Assembly: GCA_026392045.1 (NCBI GenBank) | Contig: JAPLCU010000187.1 | Location: 1-41,035, forward strand | Direction: 5' to 3' | Source: Armatimonadota bacterium | GTDB taxonomy: Bacteria; Armatimonadota; UBA5829 | Length of the DNA: 41,035 bases | Shown: piece by piece, positions 7,083 to 14,844 of the stretch | How positions within the stretch are numbered: the stretch's first letter is position 1 | Layout of the letters: every line of letters starts with the position of its first letter | The notes under the pieces: model-generated | Told to the model about the DNA's origin: nothing | The model's input: the letters and a program-made list of their open reading frames with translations, nothing else | Database searches by the model: none | Made by a program: the position numbers and the translations under genes

Positions 7083-8811
7083 GGGCTTTGGGTGCCCAGA
7101 TTGCGGGAGTTTGAGCGTGATAGGAAAAATTGTAAATTATCGTTATGAGGTTTTGGAGAAGATCGGCGATGGGCCGTTGTTCTATGTTTTTAAGTCGCGA
7201 GACAAAGTGCTGAATCGCTTGGTCGCGCTGAAACTGCCGATCAAGGGCGTTGCGGATTCAGCGGATATAGCCGAATCGCTGGTCATGTCATATCGAGACA
7301 TGATGTCTTTGTCCCACCCAAGCATCGTGCGGGTGCTTGATGCGGACTGTGCGGACGGCGAGTGTTTTATTGCTTGTGAGTTTGCTCGCGGTATCAATAT
7401 CAAAGAGCGCATTCACAGAGCTGGAGCGATCTCTTCGCCGCTAGCCGTAGATGTTATTCTGCCGGTACTTTCGGCGCTTAACTATGCTCATTCGAGGGGC
7501 GTGGTGCACGGTGATCTTGGGGCTCAAGACCTAATCTTGAGCCCGGATGGTGAGGTCAAAGTTACCGATTTCGGCTTGTCTGGAGTGCTCATGGAGCATC
7601 CTGAGGTGGCTGACAAAAGCATAATGCGCTCGATCCATTATCAAGCTCCTGAGGTCACTGAGGGCGCTAAGCCGACTATTGTGTCTGATGTTTATTCGGT
7701 AGGTGTCATTCTTTATCAGATGCTTACCGGTCAATTGCCTTTTGAGGGCGCGACATCGGTTGCGGTGGCTTTGAAAAAGCTCAGGGACATGCCGTCTCTC
7801 CCTCGCACTATCAACACGGCTGTGCCAAAGTCTTTAAGCGATATTGCGATGAGGGCGATTGAGGCCGATCCGCAGGCCAGATACCAGAGCGCCGCAGCGA
7901 TGATCGCTGATCTTGAAGTAGTTAGAGAGTCCATGCGAACCGGCGTGCCGGTATCGTCCATTTCTGCGTATTCTTCAGGCGTGCAGATTGCGCGCAGCGC
8001 CGAAGAGGTAGATGTGGATGTGCCCGAACGCAGTTTTAAGTCGCAATTCGTTACGATGCTGGCGCTGTTCGTAGTGGTCTGTGTCGTCTTCATGGCGGGT
8101 GCGTTTATGATGCAAAATCGCGATGCAACCATCACCGTGCCTAAGCTATTGGGTTTGACCATGTCCGAGGCTCAGGATGTGGCTAGAAAAGCAGGCATAA
8201 CGCTTGAGCAGAATGGCACAGCGCCCAGTGACACTTTCCAGAAAGACCAAATATGCTGGGTGATACCTATAGAGGGAGAGGCCGTTCCGGCAAGCAATCC
8301 AGTTGTAAAGGTGAAGATTTGTTCCGGGCCGAGCCATGTGCCAGTGCCTGATGTTGTGGGAAAAAGTGAATCGGATGCTCACGCGGCGATAGCCGATGCT
8401 GATCTTCAGGTCGGCAGTTCAGCAAAGCAGGAGTATAGCGATAGTGTGCCCAACAATTCGATTATATCACAGGATCCGCCCGCAGGCTCGCTCAGGCCGC
8501 CGGGAACTCAAGTGGATTTGGTGATCAGTCAGGGTCCCAAACCGGTGAATACTAATACGGACACGCCCGAGACGTCCAATGAGGATAACAGTGCGCCTCG
8601 CAAGTTCACGGTCGATGTTGATGTGCCTATTGGCGCTGACGGCGTGCAGGATGTCAAAATCGAGGTCTCCGACGACCGCGGCGATATAACTGCTTATGAT
8701 CAGCGTCATAATCCGGGCGATAAGTTTAGGGTGCCGGTAACAGGCTACGGGTTTTCCGTGCGGATTCGGACTTACGTTGGCGGGGCATTGATCGATGATA
8801 GAACTGAGTAG
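7072..8811 (+). CDS. Membrane Ser/Thr protein kinase with two PASTA domains
   Basis: The 579-residue product begins with a single CPDC pair (8-11) and a kinase domain (about 22-290) with a nucleotide loop IGDGPLFYVF, Lys54 (VALK), DFG (166-168) and APE (192-194). The catalytic loop is atypical. It reads HGDLGAQD (146-153) instead of HRDLKPxN, so the catalytic Asp is kept but the Lys and the metal-binding Asn are replaced by Gly and Asp. A transmembrane helix (about 326-348) and two PASTA domains (about 353-419 and 421-488) follow, then a Ser/Thr-rich linker and a beta-rich C-terminal domain (about 510-579). PASTA kinases sense cell-wall fragments, and rpe next door recalls the Firmicutes prkC-rsgA-rpe order. 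Activity may be reduced. GTG 7117 is an alternative start that omits CPDC. Confidence 0.9.
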   Translation: MRSKGFGCPDCGSLSVIGKIVNYRYEVLEKIGDGPLFYVFKSRDKVLNRLVALKLPIKGVADSADIAESLVMSYRDMMSLSHPSIVRVLDADCADGECFIACEFARGINIKERIHRAGAISSPLAVDVILPVLSALNYAHSRGVVHGDLGAQDLILSPDGEVKVTDFGLSGVLMEHPEVADKSIMRSIHYQAPEVTEGAKPTIVSDVYSVGVILYQMLTGQLPFEGATSVAVALKKLRDMPSLPRTINTAVPKSLSDIAMRAIEADPQARYQSAAAMIADLEVVRESMRTGVPVSSISAYSSGVQIARSAEEVDVDVPERSFKSQFVTMLALFVVVCVVFMAGAFMMQNRDATITVPKLLGLTMSEAQDVARKAGITLEQNGTAPSDTFQKDQICWVIPIEGEAVPASNPVVKVKICSGPSHVPVPDVVGKSESDAHAAIADADLQVGSSAKQEYSDSVPNNSIISQDPPAGSLRPPGTQVDLVISQGPKPVNTNTDTPETSNEDNSAPRKFTVDVDVPIGADGVQDVKIEVSDDRGDITAYDQRHNPGDKFRVPVTGYGFSVRIRTYVGGALIDDRTE

Positions 8812-8813
8812 TT

Positions 8814-8899
8814 CTGAGATAATAACATGGTTGCTTCGGTATCCTGATGCCGAAGCCTGAGATAATAACATGGTTGCTTCGGTATCCTGATGCCGAAGC
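8814..8899. repeat. Tandem pair of 43-bp units carrying the GCTTCGG palindrome (family 1)
   Basis: Two adjacent 43-bp units (8814-8856 and 8857-8899) each consist of CTGAGATAATAACATGGTT and a 24-bp palindrome (8833-8856, 8876-8899). The palindrome arms GCTTCGG/CCGAAGC enclose TATCCTGATG, with further T-G, A-T and T-A pairs inside. The same palindrome occurs at 23088, 23211, 31306, 38882 and 38924. It fills the gap between the kinase gene and rpe. Confidence 0.9.
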
Positions 8900-8923
8900 C
8901 TGCCGCAGTAGGATGCCTTTCAA

Positions 8924-9607
8924 ATGAGGGAAATACAAATAATGCCGTCGCTGTTGTCGGCGGATTTCGGCAATTTGAGCAAAGATATCAATGCCGCCGA
9001 GGCGTGTGGGGCTAGCGCGCTGCACTGCGATATTATGGATGGCCATTTTGTGCCAAATATCACGTTTGGACCAATGATTGTGAAGGCTGTTAGGTCGCTT
9101 ACAAATCTCGCGCTGCACGTGCATCTTATGATTGAACATCCGGAACGTTATCTTGAAGCGTTCGTAGAAGCCGGGGCCAGCGAGATCACAGTTCATGCCG
9201 AGAACGGCCCGCATTTGCACAGAGTCATCGAGCAGATCAAGGGCTTGGGTCTGCCCGTAGGTGTTGCGATTAACCCTTCCACACCGCTGTGCGCGATCGG
9301 AAATGTTATCAATGACATCGATCTGCTTTTGATTATGACCGTGAACCCGGGTTTTGGCGGGCAGCGATTTATTTCAGATATGCTGCCTAAGATCGAAAAG
9401 GCCAGGCAAATGGGCGAGGAAGCGGGAGCGGATTTCGATATTGCTGTGGACGGTGGAATTGATGTGACTACCGCGCCGATGGTTGTTCGAGCGGGCGCAA
9501 ACGTGCTTATAGCGGGTGCCGGCGTGTTTGGCAAAAGACCGCGCATAATGGAAGCATTCAATGCGCTTAAGGCCGCTGCTGAATCGGCCGTTTCAAAGGA
9601 AGCTTAG
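8924..9607 (+). CDS. rpe: Ribulose-phosphate 3-epimerase
   Basis: The 227-residue TIM-barrel protein carries the family motifs PSLLSADF, HCDIMDGHFVPNITFG, LHVHLMIEHPERY, TVNPGFGGQRFI and DIAVDGGID. The metal-binding His and Asp residues lie in HCDIMDGHF, VHLM and DGGI. It interconverts D-ribulose 5-phosphate and D-xylulose 5-phosphate in the pentose phosphate pathway, and ribulose 5-phosphate is also the substrate of the RibB half of the downstream ribBA. The start is ATG 8924, leaving six residues before PSLLSADF, as is usual. It is followed without a gap by the next ORF. Confidence 0.96.
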   Translation: MREIQIMPSLLSADFGNLSKDINAAEACGASALHCDIMDGHFVPNITFGPMIVKAVRSLTNLALHVHLMIEHPERYLEAFVEAGASEITVHAENGPHLHRVIEQIKGLGLPVGVAINPSTPLCAIGNVINDIDLLLIMTVNPGFGGQRFISDMLPKIEKARQMGEEAGADFDIAVDGGIDVTTAPMVVRAGANVLIAGAGVFGKRPRIMEAFNALKAAAESAVSKEA

Positions 9608-9970
9608 ATGTTCGGAATCGCCCAGTGGATAGCTCTCGTGGGGATTATCACGTTTGGCGTGTTGTTTGTGATCGAACTGCTCAAGTGGCGTGAGCCGGGC
9701 GGTGTGATGAGCAGGCGGCACAAGGCGCTGAGGGTTGGGCTTATGGCGCTGCTGGAAGCGCTGCTAGTGATGGTATTTCTCGCGCCGCTGTTTAGCAATC
9801 CCAAGAATATGCTTGGCGAAATGATCTACTGGAGCGTTTGTTTGATGTTGGGGCTGGCGGTGGTGGCGCTTGCGATGTTTGATGTGCGTGAGGTCACCAA
9901 GGAATTGCCCGCGCTGAGCAGACAGGTATTTCACGATGTCTTTGACGATGAACGGCGGGACGGCAAGTGA
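9608..9970 (+). CDS. Small membrane protein between rpe and ribD, unknown
   Basis: This is a 120-residue ORF with ATG directly after the rpe TAG. Its three hydrophobic segments fall at about residues 5-25, 43-62 and 72-92, followed by a charged cytoplasmic tail ending DDERRDGK. Its TGA overlaps the ribD GTG (GTGA), so it is translationally coupled to ribD. I recognise no family. The position suggests only that it is co-expressed with rpe and the riboflavin genes, and nothing in it points to flavin transport. Confidence 0.7.
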   Translation: MFGIAQWIALVGIITFGVLFVIELLKWREPGGVMSRRHKALRVGLMALLEALLVMVFLAPLFSNPKNMLGEMIYWSVCLMLGLAVVALAMFDVREVTKELPALSRQVFHDVFDDERRDGK

Positions 9971-11055
9971 CAAATAGAGATTATATGCTTCGTGCCCTAA
10001 AGCTTGCTCGGATGGGCCGAACCAGCCCGAACCCTATGGTTGGGGCTGTTGTTGTTAAGAACGGCGTGGTGGTCGGCGAGGGTTATCATCCTAAGGCCGG
10101 TGAGCCGCATGCTGAGATTTTAGCTCTAAGGGACGCGGGAACCGAGGCAAAAAGCGCTGTTATGTATGTCACGCTTGAGCCGTGTTGCCATCAAGGTAGA
10201 ACTCCTCCGTGCACGAAAGCATTGATTGAGGCAGGAATTTCAGAAGTGTATGTTGCGATGCTCGACCCGGACCCGAAAGTTGCGTCGAAAGGCCTGGATG
10301 AGCTTCGTGCGGCTGGGATAAAGGTGCATTATCCGTTGTGTGAGGATGAGGCAAAGGGTCTCAATGAGGCATATATTAAGCATCGCACGACGGGAATGCC
10401 GTTTGTGATTCTGAAATCCGCGATGAGCTTGGATGGAAAGATAGCGACACGCACCGGCGATTCAAAATGGATCACCAACGAGCGCTCGCGGGCTTATGCA
10501 CATAAGATCAGAAGCCGGGTGGACGCGATTGTGATTGGTGCAAACACTGCCCGCGCTGATGACCCGGCTTTGAGCGCCAGAATTGGAAAGAAGGTGTATT
10601 ACCCGGCGCGAGTGATTGTGACCAATACTGGGGACTTGCCGGATAGCCTCAAAATGTTCGCGTTGCAGGGTGAAACGATAATCGCTGCGCCATCTTCGGC
10701 AAAAGCGAGTAATCTTATGAAACTTGAACGCGCCGGTGCGCGTATAATATCATTGAGGCTCCTCGACGGCCGACCGTCGATAGCCGATCTAATGGAACAG
10801 CTTGCGGGCATGGGGCATCTCTCGGCGCTTATAGAGGGCGGCGGCGAGATCGCTGCGTCGGCGCTGAGCGAGCGGGTTGTGGATAAAGTTTTGTATTATT
10901 ATGCCCCCAAGATTATCGGCGGGCGAGAGGCAATTAGCCCTGTCGGCGGCTTAGGCTCGGAGTTGGTTGCCGATGCTATTCAACTGGATCGCATTCGAGT
11001 AAGAAGATTTGGCGACGATGTGACCCTCGAATGCTACGTAAAAAGAGACAATTGA
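9967..11055 (+). CDS. ribD: Bifunctional riboflavin deaminase/reductase RibD
   Basis: The 362-residue product starts at GTG 9967, overlapping the upstream stop by 4 bases. Residues 1-145 form the deaminase, with SPNPMVGAVVV, the zinc His-Ala-Glu (48-50) and the Cys ligands in EPCCHQGRTPPC (Cys74 and Cys82 region). Residues 146-362 form the reductase, with KSAMSLDGKIATRTGDSKWIT, IGANTARADDP and EGGGEIAASAL. It catalyses steps two and three from the GTP-derived pyrimidine in riboflavin synthesis. It is the first of four rib genes in pathway order. I find no FMN riboswitch motif ahead of it. Confidence 0.96.
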   Translation: MTNRDYMLRALKLARMGRTSPNPMVGAVVVKNGVVVGEGYHPKAGEPHAEILALRDAGTEAKSAVMYVTLEPCCHQGRTPPCTKALIEAGISEVYVAMLDPDPKVASKGLDELRAAGIKVHYPLCEDEAKGLNEAYIKHRTTGMPFVILKSAMSLDGKIATRTGDSKWITNERSRAYAHKIRSRVDAIVIGANTARADDPALSARIGKKVYYPARVIVTNTGDLPDSLKMFALQGETIIAAPSSAKASNLMKLERAGARIISLRLLDGRPSIADLMEQLAGMGHLSALIEGGGEIAASALSERVVDKVLYYYAPKIIGGREAISPVGGLGSELVADAIQLDRIRVRRFGDDVTLECYVKRDN

Positions 11056-11065
11056 TATCGGGGAG

Positions 11066-11085
11066 GGCGAAGCTCCCGCTGAGCC
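11066..11085. repeat. Degenerate copy of the GGCGAGGCTC palindrome (family 2)
   Basis: GGCGAAGCTCCCGCTGAGCC differs at two positions from the copies at 23051, 23304 and 28804. The GGCTC/GAGCC arms are partly eroded. It lies between ribD and ribE. Confidence 0.7.
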
Positions 11086-11092
11086 GTTTTGT

Positions 11093-11127
11093 GCTGACTG
11101 CTGATAGCTGAAAGCTGAGAGCTAAAG
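11093..11127. repeat. Five 7-bp units before ribE
   Basis: Consecutive heptamers are GCTGACT, GCTGATA, GCTGAAA, GCTGAGA and GCTAAAG. The array ends two bases before the ribE TTG start, so the ribosome-binding region of ribE is made of repeat sequence. Confidence 0.9.
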
Positions 11128-11129
11128 AA

Positions 11130-11768
11130 TTGTTTACTGGTCTCATTGAAGAAATTGGAACTGTCAAAAAGCTTGCCGTTGGGACGGTGGCCCGGCTTGT
11201 TGTCGCCTCGGATAAAGTGATTCATGACGTCGCGCTGGGGGATAGCGTCGCGGTTAATGGCGTGTGCCTGACGGTGACCTCTATCGGCTCTGGCGAAATA
11301 AGCTTCGATGCCGTGCCGGAAACCCTTTCGCGGAGCGCCTTGAAGGATCTGCGTGTTGGCGGCAAGGTCAATCTCGAAGGAAGTCTCAGAGCAGGAGAAA
11401 TGATTGGCGGCCATTTTGTGCAGGGTCATATTGATGGAGTTGGCGTGCTCAAATCGGTGAAGTCACTAAGTGATTCGGCGATCTTTGAGTTTAGCGCCCC
11501 TGCTGAAGTGTTGCATTACATTGTGGAAAAGGGTTCCATCGCGATAGATGGCATTAGCTTGACCGTCGTATCCGTTGGCGATTCGGGGTTCACCATCGCG
11601 GTGATTCCGCATACGTTGAGCGTTACGACCCTCGGCCTGCGCAGGCCTGGGGACAAAGTTAATTTGGAAACTGATATAATAGGTAAATATGTAGAGAAAT
11701 TCCTGGCAGGCAAGCGGGGACAATCAGGCGTAACAGAGAACCTTCTGCGCGATGCCGGGTTTATGTGA
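11130..11768 (+). CDS. ribE: Riboflavin synthase, alpha subunit type
   Basis: The 212-residue product starts with TTG 11130, giving the invariant MFTGLIEEIG. The two homologous lumazine-binding halves are visible: DSVAVNGVCLTVTS with GGHFVQGHIDGVG in the first, and GSIAIDGISLTVVS in the second. It dismutates two 6,7-dimethyl-8-ribityllumazine molecules to riboflavin and works with RibH. No clear Shine-Dalgarno sequence exists, since only AAAG of the heptamer array precedes the TTG. The gene may therefore be weakly translated or depend on its neighbours. Confidence 0.95.
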   Translation: MFTGLIEEIGTVKKLAVGTVARLVVASDKVIHDVALGDSVAVNGVCLTVTSIGSGEISFDAVPETLSRSALKDLRVGGKVNLEGSLRAGEMIGGHFVQGHIDGVGVLKSVKSLSDSAIFEFSAPAEVLHYIVEKGSIAIDGISLTVVSVGDSGFTIAVIPHTLSVTTLGLRRPGDKVNLETDIIGKYVEKFLAGKRGQSGVTENLLRDAGFM

Positions 11769-11792
11769 TTAGATATCACAAGGTATTAGCAA

Positions 11793-13082
11793 ATGGAATC
11801 CAAAGACTATAAGTTCGCTGCAATCTCTGAAGCTCTTGAGGATATCAAGGCTGGAAAAATGGTCATAGTCGTGGATGACGAGGACCGTGAGAATGAGGGC
11901 GATTTCATAATGGCGGCGGAGGCGATAACACCCGAGGCGGTGAACTTCATGGCGAAGTATGGCCGTGGTATGATTTGTGTTTCTGCTACGGAGCAGCGTT
12001 TGGCTGAACTCGGGCTCCCGATGATGGTGGAACACAACACCGCAAAGATGCAGACGGCTTTCACGGTGAGCGTGGATGCGGTTCACGGCACGACAACCGG
12101 CATATCGGCTGCGGATCGTGCCATTACTATTAAGACTTTCGCAGAACCCAATGCCAAGCCATCAGACTTGGCGAGGCCGGGGCATGTCCATCCGCTTCGC
12201 GGTGTTGAAGGCGGCGTGCTGGTGAGGGCGGGCCATACCGAGGCGGTGATCGACTTCGTTAGGCTTGCCGGTGTGGGCTCAAGCGGCGTTTTGTGCGAGA
12301 TTCTGAGTGACGACGGTTCTATGGCTCGTCTGCCTGAATTGATGGAGATAGCGGCCAACTGGAAAATGAAGATCGTCACCATAGCCGATCTCATAAAATA
12401 CCGCAGGGTGAATGAGCGGCTCGTTAACGAGTTTGCCGCCTGCCGCATTCCTACCAAGTATGGTGATTTTATTGCTCACGGTTATCAGGCGACTGTCGAA
12501 TCCAGTCCTTATATAGCGTTGGTTATGGGTGATGTGTCCAATGGTGAGCCTACCCTCGTGCGAATCCATTCGGGGTGCTTTACCGGCGATGTGCTGGGGT
12601 CTTTGCGCTGCGATTGCGGCGAACAGCTCGATATTGCCATGCGGATGGTTGCGCAGGAGGGCAGGGGAGTTGTCCTTTATATCTATCATCATGAGGGGCG
12701 CGGAATAGGGCTTGTGAATAAGCTGAAAGCTTATGTTTTGCAAGATCACGGCGCTGATACTGTTGATGCCAATCACATGCTTGGTTTCCCAAACGATATG
12801 CGCGACTACAGCCTCGGCGCACAAGTATTGGTGGACCTTGGCCTTAGAAAGATCAGGCTCCTAACCAACAATCCAGGCAAGTATGTCGCTTTGCAGGGCT
12901 ATGATCTGGAGATTGTGGAGCGTGTGCCGATTGTGTGCGATCCAAACAAAGATAATGCTCACTACCTGAACACCAAGCGCCAGCGTATGGGTCACATGTT
13001 GGACGAGAGCCTTTTCAAGCACACGGATAGCTGTGATTGCTGCAAAAGTAGTGAGGAACAGGGAACAGGGAACAGGGAATAG
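11793..13082 (+). CDS. ribBA: RibBA: DHBP synthase / GTP cyclohydrolase II
   Basis: The 429-residue bifunctional enzyme has an N-terminal 3,4-dihydroxy-2-butanone 4-phosphate synthase half (1-205; DDEDRENEGDF at 28-38, HVHPLR, RAGHTEAV) and a C-terminal GTP cyclohydrolase II half (206-405). The latter has zinc ligands Cys262, Cys273 and Cys275 (GCFTGDVLGSLRCDC) and the HEGRGIGL motif. It makes both riboflavin precursors. The last residues (EEQGTGNRE) and the TAG stop are encoded by a 7-bp repeat array (13055-13082), so the C-terminus has been extended or remade by repeat DNA. The preceding CDCCK is also unusual and might be a small extra metal site. Confidence 0.96.
   Translation: MESKDYKFAAISEALEDIKAGKMVIVVDDEDRENEGDFIMAAEAITPEAVNFMAKYGRGMICVSATEQRLAELGLPMMVEHNTAKMQTAFTVSVDAVHGTTTGISAADRAITIKTFAEPNAKPSDLARPGHVHPLRGVEGGVLVRAGHTEAVIDFVRLAGVGSSGVLCEILSDDGSMARLPELMEIAANWKMKIVTIADLIKYRRVNERLVNEFAACRIPTKYGDFIAHGYQATVESSPYIALVMGDVSNGEPTLVRIHSGCFTGDVLGSLRCDCGEQLDIAMRMVAQEGRGVVLYIYHHEGRGIGLVNKLKAYVLQDHGADTVDANHMLGFPNDMRDYSLGAQVLVDLGLRKIRLLTNNPGKYVALQGYDLEIVERVPIVCDPNKDNAHYLNTKRQRMGHMLDESLFKHTDSCDCCKSSEEQGTGNRE
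13055..13082. repeat. Four 7-bp units overlapping the end of ribBA
   Basis: GGAACAG occurs three times, followed by GGAATAG. The last TAG is the ribBA stop codon. Related heptamers recur at 28762-28796 and 34067-34164. Confidence 0.92.
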
Positions 13083-13127
13083 AATGGAATTAAGCTTCTG
13101 CCGAAGTTTTTGACAAGGAGGATTGAT

Positions 13128-13598
13128 ATGCCTAAGTATTTTGAGGGTAAGTTGACTGCCGAAGGATTAAAATTCGGCATAATTGCGAGCAGGTTCAATG
13201 AGTTTATCACATCTAAGCTGCTTGGCGGCGCTTTGGATGCGATCAAAAGGCATGGCGCGTCGGAGGACGATGTGGCTGTTGCCTGGGTTCCTGGCGCATT
13301 CGAAATTCCGATGGTGGCGAAGAAAATGGCTGAGAGCGGCAATTATGATGCCGTCATCTGCCTCGGCACCGTCATAAGGGGTTCTACCCCGCATTTCGAT
13401 TATGTCGCCGCCGAGGTTAGCAAGGGTGTTGCTCAGGTTGGAATGTCTACGGGTGTGCCTGCTATTTTTGGGGTATTAACCACTGATAGCATCGAGCAGG
13501 CCATCGAGCGAGCTGGTACCAAAGCTGGAAACAAGGGCTTTGCGGCGGCTGAGGCCGCCATTGAAATGGCCAATCTATTGAAGAGCATGGGCGTATGA
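13128..13598 (+). CDS. ribH: 6,7-dimethyl-8-ribityllumazine synthase
   Basis: The start is ATG 13128, because AAGGAGG at 13115-13121 gives ideal spacing, while an earlier in-frame start would include the ribosome site. The 156-residue product has the RibH motifs [21 protein letters not shown] (substrate loop), [17 protein letters not shown] with the catalytic His, and [11 protein letters not shown]. It condenses the RibD product with dihydroxybutanone phosphate and typically forms a 60-mer or pentamer. It is the last gene of the rib cluster. Confidence 0.96.
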   Translation: MPKYFEGKLTAEGLKFGIIASRFNEFITSKLLGGALDAIKRHGASEDDVAVAWVPGAFEIPMVAKKMAESGNYDAVICLGTVIRGSTPHFDYVAAEVSKGVAQVGMSTGVPAIFGVLTTDSIEQAIERAGTKAGNKGFAAAEAAIEMANLLKSMGV

Positions 13599-13678
13599 CT
13601 GCGGGAACAGAGATCAACTTAATCGGGAACTGAGGTCAACTTGATTCGGAGTGTTTGATGAGATCGCCGTTCCCGCAG
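13599..13678. repeat. Inverted repeat and short direct repeat after ribH
   Basis: CTGCGGGAAC (13599-13608) and GTTCCCGCAG (13669-13678) form a perfect 10-bp inverted repeat 60 bases apart, the first arm overlapping the end of ribH. Inside it, two imperfect copies of GGGAACTGAGGTCAACTTGAT lie side by side. The function is unknown, and the large loop and lack of a T-run argue against a terminator. Confidence 0.6.
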
Positions 13679-13684
13679 AATAGC

Positions 13685-13852
13685 ACTCGCCATCCTGAGG
13701 TACCAACTCGCCATCTTGAGGTACCAACTCGCCATCTTGAGGTACCAACTCGCCATCCTGAGGTACCAACTCGCCATCCTGAGGTACCAACTCGCCATCT
13801 TGAGGTACCAACTCGCCATCCTGAGGTACCAACTCGCCATCCTGAGGCTCTC
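13685..13852. repeat. Eight tandem 21-bp units
   Basis: Units start every 21 bases at 13685, 13706, 13727, 13748, 13769, 13790, 13811 and 13832. The consensus is ACTCGCCATCYTGAGG followed by TACCA. The only internal variation is C/T in CATCYTG, and the last unit changes to GGCTCTC. Because 21 is divisible by 3, all six frames stay open through the array, producing spurious ORFs. No spacers exist, so it is not a CRISPR array. With the following 28 bases, the last unit forms a copy of the dispersed element also found at 38812. Confidence 0.95.
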
Positions 13853-13880
13853 GAAGGATTAGCAGCATGATAAGCCTTCA
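13832..13880. repeat. Dispersed element, family 5, copy 1
   Basis: ACTCGCCATCCTGAGG and CTCTCGAAGGAT are followed by AGCAGCATGATAAGC and TTCAA. The second copy is at 38812-38865, with a few differences. The core CATCCTGAGGCTCTCGAAGGAT resembles a palindromic repeat known from many bacterial genomes. The rest of the 13599-13942 gap holds nothing else that I can identify. Confidence 0.85.
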
Positions 13881-13942
13881 AACTAAATCTTTTTCAATAC
13901 CTTCAGGTAGACCTGCCTGGAGGGATTTTACATGAGGTTTGA

Positions 13943-14497
13943 ATGAAAATCGGTGTTATTAGCGATACACATGGCAACGCCCAAGCGTTCCGAAAAGCTC
14001 TAGAACTTTTCGAGGGGGCTGATATGATTGTGCATGCTGGCGATGTGCTATATCATCCGCCAAGACTCGGTTGGGAAGAGGGGTATGATATCCCGGCGCT
14101 GGTCGATATTCTCAACGGCCTCGATATCCCCATAGTGATCGCGCAGGGTAATTGCGATGCTCAGGTATATGAAGAATTGCTCAATATGCCTGTGCAGGCT
14201 CCTTACGCTCACGCATGCTGCAATGGCATAAACATCGTTGTGAACCACGGTCACACTATCAACCGATTCATCATGCTCGATATGGGCAAACGCTACAAGG
14301 CAAATTATTTCATCTCTGGACATACGCATATTCCCATGTTGGAGCGCGTTGATGGTCTGGTTCTGATGAACCCAGGCAGCCCATCAATTCCAAAATATAC
14401 AGTAGATGGAAAGCCTATACCTAGTGTCGGACTTATCACAGAATCTTGCGCAAAGATTCTAAATATTAACAACGGCTCAACAATCCTCGAGATATAG
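13943..14497 (+). CDS. YfcE-type metallophosphoesterase
   Basis: The 184-residue protein has all calcineurin-like motifs in order: SDTHGN (Asp8, His10), HAGDVLYH (Asp38), QGNCD, VNHGHTI and SGHTHIP. This matches the E. coli YfcE family in length and order. These are manganese-dependent phosphodiesterases active on model substrates, with unknown natural substrate. GAGG (13934-13937) precedes the ATG by 5 bases. The gene stands alone between a repeat array and a 343-base spacer. Confidence 0.9.
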   Translation: MKIGVISDTHGNAQAFRKALELFEGADMIVHAGDVLYHPPRLGWEEGYDIPALVDILNGLDIPIVIAQGNCDAQVYEELLNMPVQAPYAHACCNGINIVVNHGHTINRFIMLDMGKRYKANYFISGHTHIPMLERVDGLVLMNPGSPSIPKYTVDGKPIPSVGLITESCAKILNINNGSTILEI

Positions 14498-14840
14498 GCG
14501 TCAAGTTAGTTATTCCAACCACCCTTTCTCCCTCCATAAATTCAGATGCCAACATTGAATTCTCTAATAATATTGCTGCATGCTCTGAGGATTTTGTAAT
14601 TAATCACCGATAGAATTAATGAAATCTATCATTGGCGATAGGGACTTCTCAATGCGTTGCGATTCACGTATTTGCGTGAGCTTGCCAAATCTGGAGTGCA
14701 TTGTGTTAGTCATCAAGCAGGATTAGTATTACAATGAGCAGACAACTCGACTGCAAGTTTTCTTTATTGGTTCAGATTAGAGCTGGCAACGCACGCAAGA
14801 CATGCCATCTCAAATCTCGTATTGAAAGAAGTAAGAAAGC
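14498..14840. other. 343-base spacer before the GGDEF-EAL gene
   Basis: It is more A+T-rich than the genes around it and free of the repeat families seen elsewhere. It contains a stem-loop at 14603-14639 (ATCACC and GATAGA pairing with TCTATC and GGCGAT across an ATT bulge) and a 36-codon ORF at its 3' end. I looked for the conserved core of the GEMM c-di-GMP riboswitches and did not see it. Confidence 0.5.
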
Positions 14841-14844
14841 ATGA
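14734..14844 (+). CDS. Possible 36-residue leader ORF overlapping the GGDEF-EAL start
   Basis: ATG 14734 opens a 36-codon frame (MSRQLDCKFS to RIERSKKA). Its TGA stop at 14842-14844 overlaps the next ATG as ATGA, the classical geometry of translational coupling. The predicted peptide is very basic. The ribosome site is poor (AGGA is 12 bases upstream), and such a short ORF may be chance. Confidence 0.25.
   Translation: MSRQLDCKFSLLVQIRAGNARKTCHLKSRIERSKKA

Noticed and set aside
9500-9970. FMN riboswitch upstream of ribD
   Set aside because: The region is coding (rpe and a small membrane gene) and lacks the conserved FMN-element core.
13685-13852. Possible CRISPR array
   Set aside because: Units are directly adjacent without unique spacers, and no cas genes are present.
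13614-13881. Open frames on both strands encoding DGELVPQ, MASWYLR and VPTRHPE repeats
   Set aside because: They arise because a 21-bp tandem array without stops is open in all frames. There is no ribosome site, and the flanks are dispersed repeats.
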